NCBI GenBank assembly: GCA_937968015.1
Contig: CALBSO010000106.1
Span: 1-34,138, forward strand
Source: an uncultured Thermomicrobia bacterium
GTDB lineage: Bacteria > Chloroflexota > Chloroflexia > Thermomicrobiales > JALYUS01
Direction of reading: 5' to 3'
Length of the DNA: 34,138 bases
Both the position numbers and the translations under genes were made by a program. Below, in pieces: positions 8,632-16,092 of this stretch; within the stretch, counting starts at the first letter, position 1, and the number at the start of each line of letters is the position of its first letter. The notes below the pieces were generated by a model. The model was not told the DNA's origin, searched no databases, and was given only the letters and a program-made list of their open reading frames with translations.

Positions 8632-9597
8632 GTGGCTGATCGGTTCATTGTATGGCATCGAGACGAATGGGCGCGCCTTGAAGCGTTGCTCGCATCCCAC
8701 GCGGATGCGGGGAGCGCGGGCCGCACCGAAGAACTCGGTTGGCGTTACCGCGAAGCGACCGCCGATCTTGCGCTCGCCCGCCGCGACTTCCCGACGGACC
8801 CAGTAACACGCTACCTCAATGATCTTGTTGCTCGCTCGCGACGCCATCTGTATCGGCGGCGGCGCCATGCCAGCCACGCGATATGGCGATTCTACCGCCA
8901 GACGTTCCCGCGTCTGTTTCGTGAGACGTTTGGCTATACGCTTGCCGCGTTCGTTACCGTGTTTGTGGGATTCGCGTTGGCGTATCTCGCCACATTTGTT
9001 CGGCCATCGTTAGCGGAGTCGTTCGTGCCGGGAGGGAGTGGCGTCATTGAGACGATCAAACAGGGAAAAACATGGTTCGACACGCCACCTGCCGAGCGAC
9101 CGTTCGTGTCGTCATTCATCATGACGAATAACATCCGCGTCACGCTACTTTGTTTCGCGGGCGGCGTCTTGCTGGGCGTTCCGACGATCCTCGTGTTACT
9201 CCAGAACGGGTTGCAGATCGGCTCCATTGCGGGGCTCACGCAGGTCTACGGCATCAACGGCGCCCTCTGGGCGTTCGTCGCTGCGCACGGATTTCTCGAA
9301 CTCTCCGTGATCTTCATCAGTGGCGGCGCAGGGTTGCGTGTGGCAAGTGGAATCGTCCGACCAGGGCTACGGTCGCGGCGCGAATCAATCGCGCGTGCCG
9401 GCCGGAGCGCGACATTGATCGCGTGTGGCTGCGTCCCGTTGTTAGTGATCGCCGGCACGTTGGAGGGGTTCGTGTCGCCCTCCGGCCTTCCGAATGGCCT
9501 GAAATTGCTGATTGGTCTGACAACCGGCGTCTTGCTGTATACCTATTTGTTCCTCGGTGGACGAGGGCCAGACGATCCGTTTGTCGAAGCGGCGTAG
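8632..9597 (+). CDS. Stage II sporulation protein M family membrane protein
   Basis: The 321-residue protein begins with a charged cytoplasmic helical region of about 95 residues (...LARRDFP..PVTRYLNDLVARSRRHLYR) and then has about five membrane segments, near 99-122, 165-195, 208-236, 255-278 and 285-305. The conserved SpoIIM/DUF95 core HGFLELSVIFISGGAGL lies in the third. In Bacillus, SpoIIM belongs to the DMP complex that drives engulfment, but relatives are widespread in non-sporulating bacteria, often beside RDD, MoxR and DUF58 genes. None of these partners is here, so sporulation should not be inferred. The GTG start at 8632 follows GAGGAGG by four bases. The RidA relic lies 18 bases downstream and was probably cotranscribed. 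Confidence 0.88.
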   Translation: MADRFIVWHRDEWARLEALLASHADAGSAGRTEELGWRYREATADLALARRDFPTDPVTRYLNDLVARSRRHLYRRRRHASHAIWRFYRQTFPRLFRETFGYTLAAFVTVFVGFALAYLATFVRPSLAESFVPGGSGVIETIKQGKTWFDTPPAERPFVSSFIMTNNIRVTLLCFAGGVLLGVPTILVLLQNGLQIGSIAGLTQVYGINGALWAFVAAHGFLELSVIFISGGAGLRVASGIVRPGLRSRRESIARAGRSATLIACGCVPLLVIAGTLEGFVSPSGLPNGLKLLIGLTTGVLLYTYLFLGGRGPDDPFVEAA

Positions 9598-9615
9598 CCG
9601 CGTAAGGAGAAAATC

Positions 9616-10048
9616 ATGAACGAGCGCACAGTCGAGCAGCGACTTGCGGACCTGGGCCATCAACTGCCGCCGGTCTCACCGCCGATCGGCTCCTACGTCA
9701 AGGGCGTCGTCGTCGGCAACTTGCTCTTTCTGTCCGGCAATGGGCCCGATCAACCTGGGTATACCGCCCCAAAAGGGAAAGGCGGCGCGCTATGTCGGGC
9801 TGAACTTGCTCGCGGCGGCGAAAGAGACCCTCGGTTCGCTCGACCGCATCCGGCGGGTCGTCAAAGTGCTTGGAATGGTGAATAGCGCGCCCGATTTCGG
9901 GCAGCAACCACGGGTGATCAACGGGTGTTCTGATCTGTTCCTCGCCGTGTTCGGCGATGCGGGCCGACATGCACGTTCGGCGGTCGGAATGGGCGCGCTG
10001 CCGAACGGGATCCCGGTCGAAATCGAAGCAATCTTCGAGGTCGAATAG
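9616..10048 (+). pseudogene. RidA/YjgF family gene, frameshifted with missing codons
   Basis: The first part, from ATG 9616 (ribosome-binding site GGAG), reads through the RidA opening GSYVKGVVVGNLLFLSGNGP and GKGG, then runs into nonsense and stops at 9885. The family resumes in the +1 frame near 9785 with ARYVGLNLLAAAKETLGSLD, VVKVLGMVNSAPDF, VINGCSDLF and FGDAGRHARSAVG, ending at 10048. RidA proteins deaminate reactive enamine/imine intermediates. Between GKGG and ARYVG, relatives have about a dozen more residues (an acidic ...EQGYEA segment) that are missing here in every frame. A one-base sequencing error alone would therefore not restore the gene. A deletion of roughly 32-35 bases in a gene of about 155 codons fits both the frame change and the shortened length. 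Confidence 0.8.
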
Positions 10049-10081
10049 CGCATCCGCCGCAAACGATCAATACGATAATCA

Positions 10082-10936
10082 TCAGAGGGTAATCGTGAAT
10101 CCCTGCGTCTGCAGCGCCTCCTTTGGGAGGTTCCCTTTGTCAACGCCGTTCACGGTATATGTGACATTATCCGGCTTGCCACAATAGATTGTGACCGTCT
10201 GTTTGGCTTCGATCTGGCGAGTTTCACCTGCATTGAGGTAGCCGACGGTTTTGGCAATCTTATCCCCATCGGCAAAGATTTCGACCCATGACGTGACGCT
10301 TGCGGTAATCGTCACCTTGAGACTCGTCGCGGGGGGCGCGGTCGCCGTGCCCTGCACGCTCGTTGCCGTCGTCGAGGCAGTTCCGCTCGTCGCTGATGAG
10401 ATGCGGATCGTACTGCTCGTCGTTGCGGGTCCGATGGACGGTGTGCTGAGTGCTTGCGATCCCGAAATTGCGGTCGGTGTCGCGGCGACCGTCGGGATAT
10501 CAATGATCGGCGTTTTCGGCGGTGTCTGCACGAGCAGGCTGTAGCCCCACGCCGCCACCACGCTGAGAATGCCGATCACGAAGACAATGACAACGAAGTT
10601 GGGCGAGAAGGGACCAGATGTGTTGACTGGCCGGCCTACGGGTTGCGGACGGTAGATTACCTCCGGCTCGCCACGCGCTTCGTTGAACAACCGGACCATT
10701 TCCTGCGGATTCAGTTGCAACCAGTTGGCATAATTATAGACGAATCCTCGGGCGTAGATACCCGTGGGCAGCAGGTGAAAGTCACCGGACTCGAGCGCCG
10801 ATAAATGCCGAGCGAGAATACGTGTCTGACGTTCGGCGTCCTGAAGACTGCGACCCAGGCCGAGGCGGGTGTCGCGCAAGATGGCGCCGAACGTCGTCGG
10901 CTGAATCGGCCCCCCGTGTTGCCACGGGCTTTGCAT
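10082..10936 (-). CDS. RodZ-like membrane protein with HTH and DUF4115-type domains
   Basis: The 284-residue protein has an N-terminal Cro/RodZ-type helix-turn-helix (residues about 15-85: FGAILRDTRLGLGRSLQDAE, then LSALESGDF and YARGFVYNYANWL), one membrane helix (about 114-136), a Thr/Ser/Ala-rich linker (about 140-200) and a C-terminal beta domain (about 205-284: SWVEIFADG, GYLNAGETRQIEAK, VNGVDKGNLP). This is the layout of RodZ, which links MreB filaments to the wall-elongation machinery in E. coli. Many Gram-positive and Chloroflexota relatives are annotated only as HTH/DUF4115 proteins. The ATG at 10936 adjoins a GTG at 10939; GAAGGA lies somewhat far upstream, so either could be used. 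It has its own promoter and is convergent with the RidA relic. Confidence 0.82.
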   Translation of the reverse strand: MQSPWQHGGPIQPTTFGAILRDTRLGLGRSLQDAERQTRILARHLSALESGDFHLLPTGIYARGFVYNYANWLQLNPQEMVRLFNEARGEPEVIYRPQPVGRPVNTSGPFSPNFVVIVFVIGILSVVAAWGYSLLVQTPPKTPIIDIPTVAATPTAISGSQALSTPSIGPATTSSTIRISSATSGTASTTATSVQGTATAPPATSLKVTITASVTSWVEIFADGDKIAKTVGYLNAGETRQIEAKQTVTIYCGKPDNVTYTVNGVDKGNLPKEALQTQGFTITL

Positions 10937-11004
10937 CACGACCGTCGCGTCCTTCCCGAACCGCGCTCACGGTGAATCGTGTGCGGTCTGCGTTTCCCCC
11001 AGAA

Positions 11005-11022
11005 GCATCATCCGCATGATGC
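11005..11022. promoter_or_regulatory. Palindrome at the RodZ-like gene transcription start
   Basis: GCATCAT and ATGATGC form a perfect 7-bp inverted repeat around a 4-base spacer. It begins at the expected transcription start (about 11022) of the promoter at 11029-11057. It could be a repressor operator or a short leader hairpin; no regulator family is suggested by the sequence. Confidence 0.5.
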
Positions 11023-11028
11023 GACCGC

Positions 11029-11057
11029 AGTATACGCACCAAGGCCCCGTTTGTCAC
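11029..11057 (-). promoter_or_regulatory. Promoter of the RodZ-like gene
   Basis: On the minus strand GTGACA (11052-11057) and TATACT (11029-11034) lie 17 bases apart, five of six matches in each box. The leader to the start at 10936 would be about 86 bases. It shows that this gene need not depend on the upstream operon. Confidence 0.65.
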
Positions 11058-11067
11058 GCTAAGCTCG

Positions 11068-12186
11068 TCAACCCGCTCCCGGCCGCCGTGTCGCGGTTTG
11101 CCGTTTCTCCTCCGCTTGCATCTCCTCCAGCAAGGCATCCGCGAGTGGTGTTGCCGCCATCCGTTGGGCCATGGCCGCTTTTGCCAGCCACCATTGGTCA
11201 TTGGCTGCCCACCACGTCCCAATACAGGACAGACACGCGAGATCATTCGGGCCGACAAGTTGCGGCGTAGGGAACGCGAAGCGATTTCTGCACCAACCAC
11301 GGTCGCCGCCTTCCGCCGTCTGGAAATCGCGGCAATTCGCGCAGCGCTTCCCACGATGACGATGACGCTCAGCAGCATACCAATCGGCTTCCAACGGCTC
11401 AATTTGCCCGCCGCGCTGCATGATTTGCAGCCCTGTTGTCTCACTGTACGGCGATGACGTTTCTGCCGGGCGTGGCGGCGACGGTTGTTGATAAACCGGA
11501 GGAGCGGACGGCATCGGTGGGCCGGGCGGGGGAGTGCGGTGCGACGAAGTGGCTTGCTCAATGCCAGAGCGTTGTTCGCGCTCGGCGACAAAATTCGGCT
11601 CAAACGAACGGGGCGATTCTTCAGCCGTGGGCTGCGGTAGTGGCGGGTTCGCGAGCCTCGGACTCCCAACACCCTCGTCCCCCGTGATCGTCGCGCGCGG
11701 TGCGGGGCGGCCGTCCCGGCGTTCTATCGGCGGGCTGGATTCCCCCTCCGATGACGCGATGGAATTCAAGCGGCGTTGCGGCACTGTGTCACCGGACTGC
11801 TGCGCGATTTGCCTCCGCTCCAGTGCCCGGCGATGCGCTTCGCCAACGTTCGAGGTTCGGGATCGTGCTACCGGTATCATCGGTTCCTCGGTGACTGGTC
11901 GTGGTTGTTCGATTCCAACGATAATGTCGTCCGGCCGCATACCCTGATACCCTGAACGTTGACGCGCCGGATCCTGCGGGGGGCGGTTCTGACCGGGAAG
12001 TACATCGTTGGCACTTGACGCCGATTCATAATAGTCCTTATCCCAACCGATGCGACAGGCAATCTCCTGTCGCCGAACGAGCGCAAGCCCCACGATCTCC
12101 TGGCAGCGTTGATTTCGGCACCAACCAGTTTCGCCGATACCACTTTGCTCGAAGAAACGGCAGGAGCCACACTCGCGTCTCGTCAT
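11068..12186 (-). CDS. Protein with two copies of a four-cysteine CxxC...GWCRN module
   Basis: I do not recognise a named family. The 372-residue protein has a Cys module at each end and a long Pro/Ser/Arg/Glu-rich, probably disordered linker (about 55-270). The N-terminal module has C6, C9, C23 and C44; the C-terminal one has C282, C285, C299 and C318 (plus C321). In both, the second and third cysteines are exactly 13 residues apart and the third is in GWCRN. The C-terminal copy (CANCRDF...FPTPQLV...CLSC..TWW) recalls the ligand layout of high-potential iron-sulfur proteins, though a zinc site is also possible. No signal peptide or membrane helix is seen. The ATG at 12186 starts the first module; a reading frame 20 codons longer exists without support. 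It follows the MutL-like pair on the same strand. Confidence 0.72.
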   Translation of the reverse strand: MTRRECGSCRFFEQSGIGETGWCRNQRCQEIVGLALVRRQEIACRIGWDKDYYESASSANDVLPGQNRPPQDPARQRSGYQGMRPDDIIVGIEQPRPVTEEPMIPVARSRTSNVGEAHRRALERRQIAQQSGDTVPQRRLNSIASSEGESSPPIERRDGRPAPRATITGDEGVGSPRLANPPLPQPTAEESPRSFEPNFVAEREQRSGIEQATSSHRTPPPGPPMPSAPPVYQQPSPPRPAETSSPYSETTGLQIMQRGGQIEPLEADWYAAERHRHRGKRCANCRDFQTAEGGDRGWCRNRFAFPTPQLVGPNDLACLSCIGTWWAANDQWWLAKAAMAQRMAATPLADALLEEMQAEEKRQTATRRPGAG

Positions 12187-12265
12187 GTCGCACTCTCTTT
12201 CCGTCAGCCTTGTTCTCCCGCAGTCTATCACAGGTCGGGAGCACAACCATGCATCTTGTGCTCAA

Positions 12266-12294
12266 ATCATACAATACGTACTAGCGTACGTACA
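12266..12294 (-). promoter_or_regulatory. Possible promoter of the Cys-module gene with internal palindrome
   Basis: On the minus strand TGTACG (12289-12294) and TATGAT (12266-12271) are 17 bases apart; the -35 is weak. The spacer holds an 18-bp palindrome, TACGTAC-TAGC-GTACGTA (12275-12292), which would place any bound protein across the promoter. The leader to ATG 12186 would be about 75 bases. Confidence 0.4.
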
Positions 12295-12307
12295 GGCATA
12301 CATGGGC

Positions 12308-13339
12308 CTAATCTCGCCGTACATTCTGGCTCGGCGCGAACCGCTCGCCAGGTGAGCCACTGGTCCGCGCGCAAAGAACGCGTGCCCCCGTATGTAACAA
12401 GGCGACGACTGGCGCGCCGTGAATTTCGCACGGTATATCATAGTTGGCAGGGTCACGGCGAATCGCCGATTGTTGATCCGCGTCTTCTGGCCCGGTGTCG
12501 GCCTCTGGGAATGTGCCAGCGGGTGGCATGAGGGTGACCGCATGCGCGAGCCGATCGAGGATAGCGTGAGCGCCATGGTAATCCCGGAAGGAAGCCACCG
12601 CGTGTACGCCGTGTGCGAGATCCCCGACCCCGGAGAGAACAATGATGCCAGGCATGTGGGCGCGGCGGCCCTCTCGTGACTCCGAGCGCGATAACAGAGA
12701 CCATGCGACAGGTTCGGTCACACTGCCAATAAAGAATGTTCCGCGTGCGGAGCGCGTCAGCGCGTGCAAGGTTGCGAGATCGGCGATATGGGCGAGAATA
12801 AGACTCGATGCCGATGGCACGGATCGCGGCATTGTCTTGGTAGTGAGGGGAACCTTCAGAAGCGCCGGGTCAATATGGATTTGGCCGACATGGCGAGTGT
12901 CGCCGCCGGTGAAGGCGTACACACACCGCGCGACGGCCGACGTGACAGCGATTGCCTCTTCACGAACGTCACGCACGATGCCGGCGTATCGTGCGTGACG
13001 TTCACAATCGGCTCGGTCACTGCGGATAACCAGTGCGCCACTCCGCGGGAGCGTATGCATGGTCCCGGTCGCGGGAGCCGAGATCGTCCGCGTGACAAGA
13101 CCAACCCTTCGCATACCAAGAGAGTTCCCCGCCTTGATCTCTCTCCCATGGTGACGCGCGAGATCGTCTGCCGCCTCATCAACGGATAGTCGGAGCGTCG
13201 CCGCATACGCCGCGATGGCAGCCGGTTCGGGCCCATGAGCGATGACATCGCCCGCCGCAACGGTATCGCCTTGTCGGACAGAAGGCACATCCGAGTCACC
13301 TAGTGGATAGATTGTCTCCATCGTGTCGCGAAACATCAT
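12308..13339 (-). CDS. Chloroflexota-type partner of the MutL-like protein (barrel-sandwich-like)
   Basis: No enzymatic function can be named. The 343-residue protein has an early VRQGDTVAAGDVIA segment (residues about 21-34) followed by a helical stretch, GREIKAGNSLG, and ISAPATGTMHTL. These Gly-rich turns resemble a barrel-sandwich (lipoyl-like or biotinyl-like) fold, but no modified-lysine motif is visible. The C-terminal half contains GTFFIGSVTEP and PGIIVLSGVGDLAHG. From memory, proteins of this build commonly follow glutamate-mutase-L-like genes in Chloroflexota. Here the upstream MutL-like stop is six bases before the ATG and shares the ribosome-binding site (TGAGGTAG), which argues for translational coupling. 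An ATG one codon downstream has slightly better spacing and may be the true start. Confidence 0.55.
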   Translation of the reverse strand: MMFRDTMETIYPLGDSDVPSVRQGDTVAAGDVIAHGPEPAAIAAYAATLRLSVDEAADDLARHHGREIKAGNSLGMRRVGLVTRTISAPATGTMHTLPRSGALVIRSDRADCERHARYAGIVRDVREEAIAVTSAVARCVYAFTGGDTRHVGQIHIDPALLKVPLTTKTMPRSVPSASSLILAHIADLATLHALTRSARGTFFIGSVTEPVAWSLLSRSESREGRRAHMPGIIVLSGVGDLAHGVHAVASFRDYHGAHAILDRLAHAVTLMPPAGTFPEADTGPEDADQQSAIRRDPANYDIPCEIHGAPVVALLHTGARVLCARTSGSPGERFAPSQNVRRD

Positions 13340-13345
13340 GCTACC

Positions 13346-15004
13346 TCAGTACGACGAACGACGCGACACGTCACCTATTGCCAATGCGGGTCGAAGGCGC
13401 CCACTCACATTCGGGCGGGGGCCGGGTTGTGGTATGGCAGTGAGAGGGCGCCGCCGCGTATCCACAAGTATGCCGCCGGGGCCGCCCTGCGTGCGAATCG
13501 GTGCGTCATCCCTGCCGTTGCGCGTGAGCGTCACCGTTGTCGCGACGTCGCCCGCTATCGTCGCGATCGCATTGGGAAGGAGATCTACCGTCATAGTATG
13601 GTCGCCATGCGTGAAGGTTGCCGAGAGAGGTTCGCCTGCACGCTCGCCACTGAGCACAGCCTGGATCACTGAGCCAACAGGCAGGAGCGCATCATCCGTG
13701 AGCGGTCGGATCACGTCGTCAGGATAGCGCGAACCGAGAGCGCCGACCACCGCAAGAAGATCATCAGCATCTCCCGCGACGGTGGCAACGCGCACGGAGG
13801 GCATGAGATCAGCGATCATGCGGAGAGCAACCGCCGGCGGTCCGAGGCGCATGATTGACTGACCAACAATCCACACAGCGCCCTCAGGAATCGGCGACGT
13901 GATCGTGCCGAGAACGACGCGCAGCGCAGCGCGTGCCAATGCGGCGGCGACGGCACAATCTTCGTCGTCCGTGAGTATTGCCATCGGCCAGGAGACGCGG
14001 CGCAATGCCCACGTACGGAGGGCGGTTGCGTCGAGGGTGAAGGGAAGCCAGCGGGCAATCTCGTCAGGCTTGACACGGTTCAGCAGCCGGACCGCGCCGC
14101 GTGCGCAATCAATATCGGGGTGATGGTACACCGCCGCCGTGCCATTGTTCGCGACGATGACCGTTGTTCCGTCCGCGACATCGAGAAGGACACAGGGTAC
14201 CCTGCGTGCCGAGGCAATGGCGCGGGCTGCCGCCGTGAGCGCCTCCGGCCGGGATACGATGGTTGCTTCGACCGGAAAGCGATCGAGGAGGCGCACGGCG
14301 CGCTCGCGATTCAAGGCGTCGGTCAGCCGTTCCGTCAGGCGGTCATCACGCGGGATGAGCAGTGCGCCCGGCGGTAGCGCAGTTGAGAGATCAGTATCTG
14401 ATCCAAGTATCAGCAGTCGCGCATGTGCTGGGCATGGAATGTTGCTCAATGTCGTGAGGAGCGGCGGCACCCACAACGGGAGCGCGCCCGGTGGGATGAC
14501 AACGAGGAGCGCCTCCAGTCGGCCACTCTTCCACGCATCGGCAATTGGCTCGAACCATGAGCGGTCGCGCGCGGGATGCCGCGGCGGCAGGATTGGCGGG
14601 GCGACGATGTGCGCGATACCGCACTGCTCAGCGAGGTCGAGGGCGGCTTGATCGGTCGTGCCGCAATCTCCGACAATATGCACCGCGAGGGGCGGTCCGG
14701 CCACGACCACCGCGCGAATCAGTTCCTCCGTGAGCGCGTATCCGCATTGCTCCGCGAGCCGATCCAGCGCACCCGGCAGGCCTCGGCGCGGCTCGTGGGT
14801 GATCGCCGGACTCCCCGTGACGAACCGCGCGTGCCCTTCGGCGAGCGCGATCAGGGAGATACTTATTTGAAGGGAATCAGCCGTGGCGAACAGTTGATGG
14901 GGCAGCATCGCGCCCTGCTGATCGGTCCGTGTGATGGGCGCGTCACCGAATGAGGTACGCACAGCAGAAGCCTCCACAACAAGCCGATGGATCAGGGGAT
15001 GCAT
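13346..15004 (-). CDS. Glutamate mutase L (MutL)-like protein, divergent
   Basis: The product resembles MutL of the glutamate mutase locus (an ASKHA-fold protein unrelated to mismatch-repair MutL). Supporting segments are the phosphate-loop-like LLDVADGTTVIVANNG in the middle, the RWLPF region after it, and the C-terminal GGPGGILVDTRRRPL signature. The N-terminal half is poorly conserved; the usual VDVGGATTDV loop is degraded to LDVADGTTVIVA. No glutamate mutase subunits (MutS/MutE) are nearby, so a role with a B12-dependent mutase is not supported. The start is uncertain: ATG 15004 lies just before the first beta strand but lacks a clear ribosome-binding site; ATG 15055 and GTG 15082 are alternatives. 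It is probably cotranscribed with dtd upstream and its partner downstream. Family call is moderate. Confidence 0.5.
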   Translation of the reverse strand: MHPLIHRLVVEASAVRTSFGDAPITRTDQQGAMLPHQLFATADSLQISISLIALAEGHARFVTGSPAITHEPRRGLPGALDRLAEQCGYALTEELIRAVVVAGPPLAVHIVGDCGTTDQAALDLAEQCGIAHIVAPPILPPRHPARDRSWFEPIADAWKSGRLEALLVVIPPGALPLWVPPLLTTLSNIPCPAHARLLILGSDTDLSTALPPGALLIPRDDRLTERLTDALNRERAVRLLDRFPVEATIVSRPEALTAAARAIASARRVPCVLLDVADGTTVIVANNGTAAVYHHPDIDCARGAVRLLNRVKPDEIARWLPFTLDATALRTWALRRVSWPMAILTDDEDCAVAAALARAALRVVLGTITSPIPEGAVWIVGQSIMRLGPPAVALRMIADLMPSVRVATVAGDADDLLAVVGALGSRYPDDVIRPLTDDALLPVGSVIQAVLSGERAGEPLSATFTHGDHTMTVDLLPNAIATIAGDVATTVTLTRNGRDDAPIRTQGGPGGILVDTRRRPLTAIPQPGPRPNVSGRLRPALAIGDVSRRSSY

Positions 15005-15124
15005 GCCGGAGAAGAAGCAATGGAAACGGGCGGACGGCAGATACCGACACCACATTCCGACAGAACCCTCGCGTATATGCACTCTCCTGACCAGTCTAGC
15101 ATGACCAACGCGCGGCGTCAGGGT

Positions 15125-15586
15125 TTAGATCGCTCCGGATCGCAAATCGGCCGAATCGAGCCAGATTGTCAGGGGGCCGTCATTGATGATCGTGACGCGC
15201 ATTGCGGCGCCGAAGCGTCCCGTTTCAACACGTAAACCCGCGCTTTGCAGTGCGGCAATCACCTGCGAGACAAGCGGTGCGGCGACTTCGGGCAGCGCCG
15301 CATGCACAAAACTCGGGCGTCGTCCCTTTCGGCAATCAGCATAGAGCGTAAACTGGGAAATGAGGAGAATCGCCCCACCGCTATCGTGGATTGAGCGGTT
15401 GATCTTGCCCGCATCGTCTTCGAAAATGCGCAAGGTCGCGATCTTCCGCGCGATGAGTAGAGCGTCGTCGGTCGTGTCGGTATCGCCAACGCCGAGGAGC
15501 ACCGTCATGCCGGGGCCGATTGCTCCGACGATCTCGTCGCCGATGTGAACGGCGCTTTGTTCTACCCGCTGGATGAGCGCGCGCAT
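15125..15586 (-). CDS. dtd: D-aminoacyl-tRNA deacylase
   Basis: This cytoplasmic proofreading enzyme hydrolyses D-aminoacyl-tRNAs (and glycyl-tRNA-Ala). The 153-residue length is typical. The N-terminus RALIQRV, the SQFTLY catalytic motif at residues 77-82, and the cross-subunit Gly-Pro motif (NDGPLT, G137-P138) are all present. Its ATG overlaps the ispF stop by one base (TAATG), so the two are translationally coupled. The grouping with ispDF is an operon of convenience rather than a pathway. Confidence 0.96.
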   Translation of the reverse strand: MRALIQRVEQSAVHIGDEIVGAIGPGMTVLLGVGDTDTTDDALLIARKIATLRIFEDDAGKINRSIHDSGGAILLISQFTLYADCRKGRRPSFVHAALPEVAAPLVSQVIAALQSAGLRVETGRFGAAMRVTIINDGPLTIWLDSADLRSGAI

Positions 15587-16092
15587 TACGCAGGTTGCTC
15601 CTCTGTATGCCGGTGAATGAGTGCGATAGCGTGGGCGGCGATGCCTTCACCGCGCCCCGTGAAGCCAAGCCCTTCGCTCGTCTTGCCTTTAATGCTGACG
15701 CATTCGACGGGAATGCCCACCGTTTCCGCGATGCTCGCGCGGATCGTATCCGCATGCGGCTGTAGTTTGGGCGCTTCGCAGACGACTGTCGCGTCAATGT
15801 TGACAGCGTACCATCCCGCCGCGCTGAGAAGTCCGACTGCGATGCGAAGGAGATGGCGACTGTCCGCATCCTTCCACATCATGTCGGACGGCGGGAAGTG
15901 TCTTCCGATGTCCCCCATCGCCGCCGCCCCCAGCAAGGCGTCCGTAATCGCGTGGAGCAACACGTCGGCATCGGAATGGCCGAGAAGACCTTTCGGGAAA
16001 GGTATCTTGACTCCGCCGAGAATGAGTGGCCGACCGGCGACGAGGCGGTGTACGTCGTAGCCGATGCCGACCCGAATTGCCGAGTCATTCAT
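15586..16092 (-). CDS. ispF: 2-C-methyl-D-erythritol 2,4-cyclodiphosphate synthase
   Basis: IspF makes 2-C-methyl-D-erythritol 2,4-cyclodiphosphate with release of CMP, in the non-mevalonate isoprenoid pathway. The 168-residue protein has the zinc ligands D13 and H15 (GYDVHRL) and H47 (HSDADVLLHAI), the DIGRHFP segment at 61-67, the SIKGKTSEGLGF loop and the C-terminal GRGEGIAAHA tail. The ATG at 16092 lies inside the end of ispD (8-base overlap); a GTG/ATG seven codons further up is less likely. It follows ispD in the same operon, as often found, and precedes dtd. Confidence 0.96.
   Translation of the reverse strand: MNDSAIRVGIGYDVHRLVAGRPLILGGVKIPFPKGLLGHSDADVLLHAITDALLGAAAMGDIGRHFPPSDMMWKDADSRHLLRIAVGLLSAAGWYAVNIDATVVCEAPKLQPHADTIRASIAETVGIPVECVSIKGKTSEGLGFTGRGEGIAAHAIALIHRHTEEQPA

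Noticed and set aside
8632..9597. Evidence that the organism sporulates
   Set aside because: SpoIIM-family proteins are common in non-sporulating bacteria, and no other sporulation gene is in the window.
13346..15004. DNA mismatch repair MutL
   Set aside because: No GHKL ATPase motifs are present; the resemblance is to the unrelated glutamate mutase L family.
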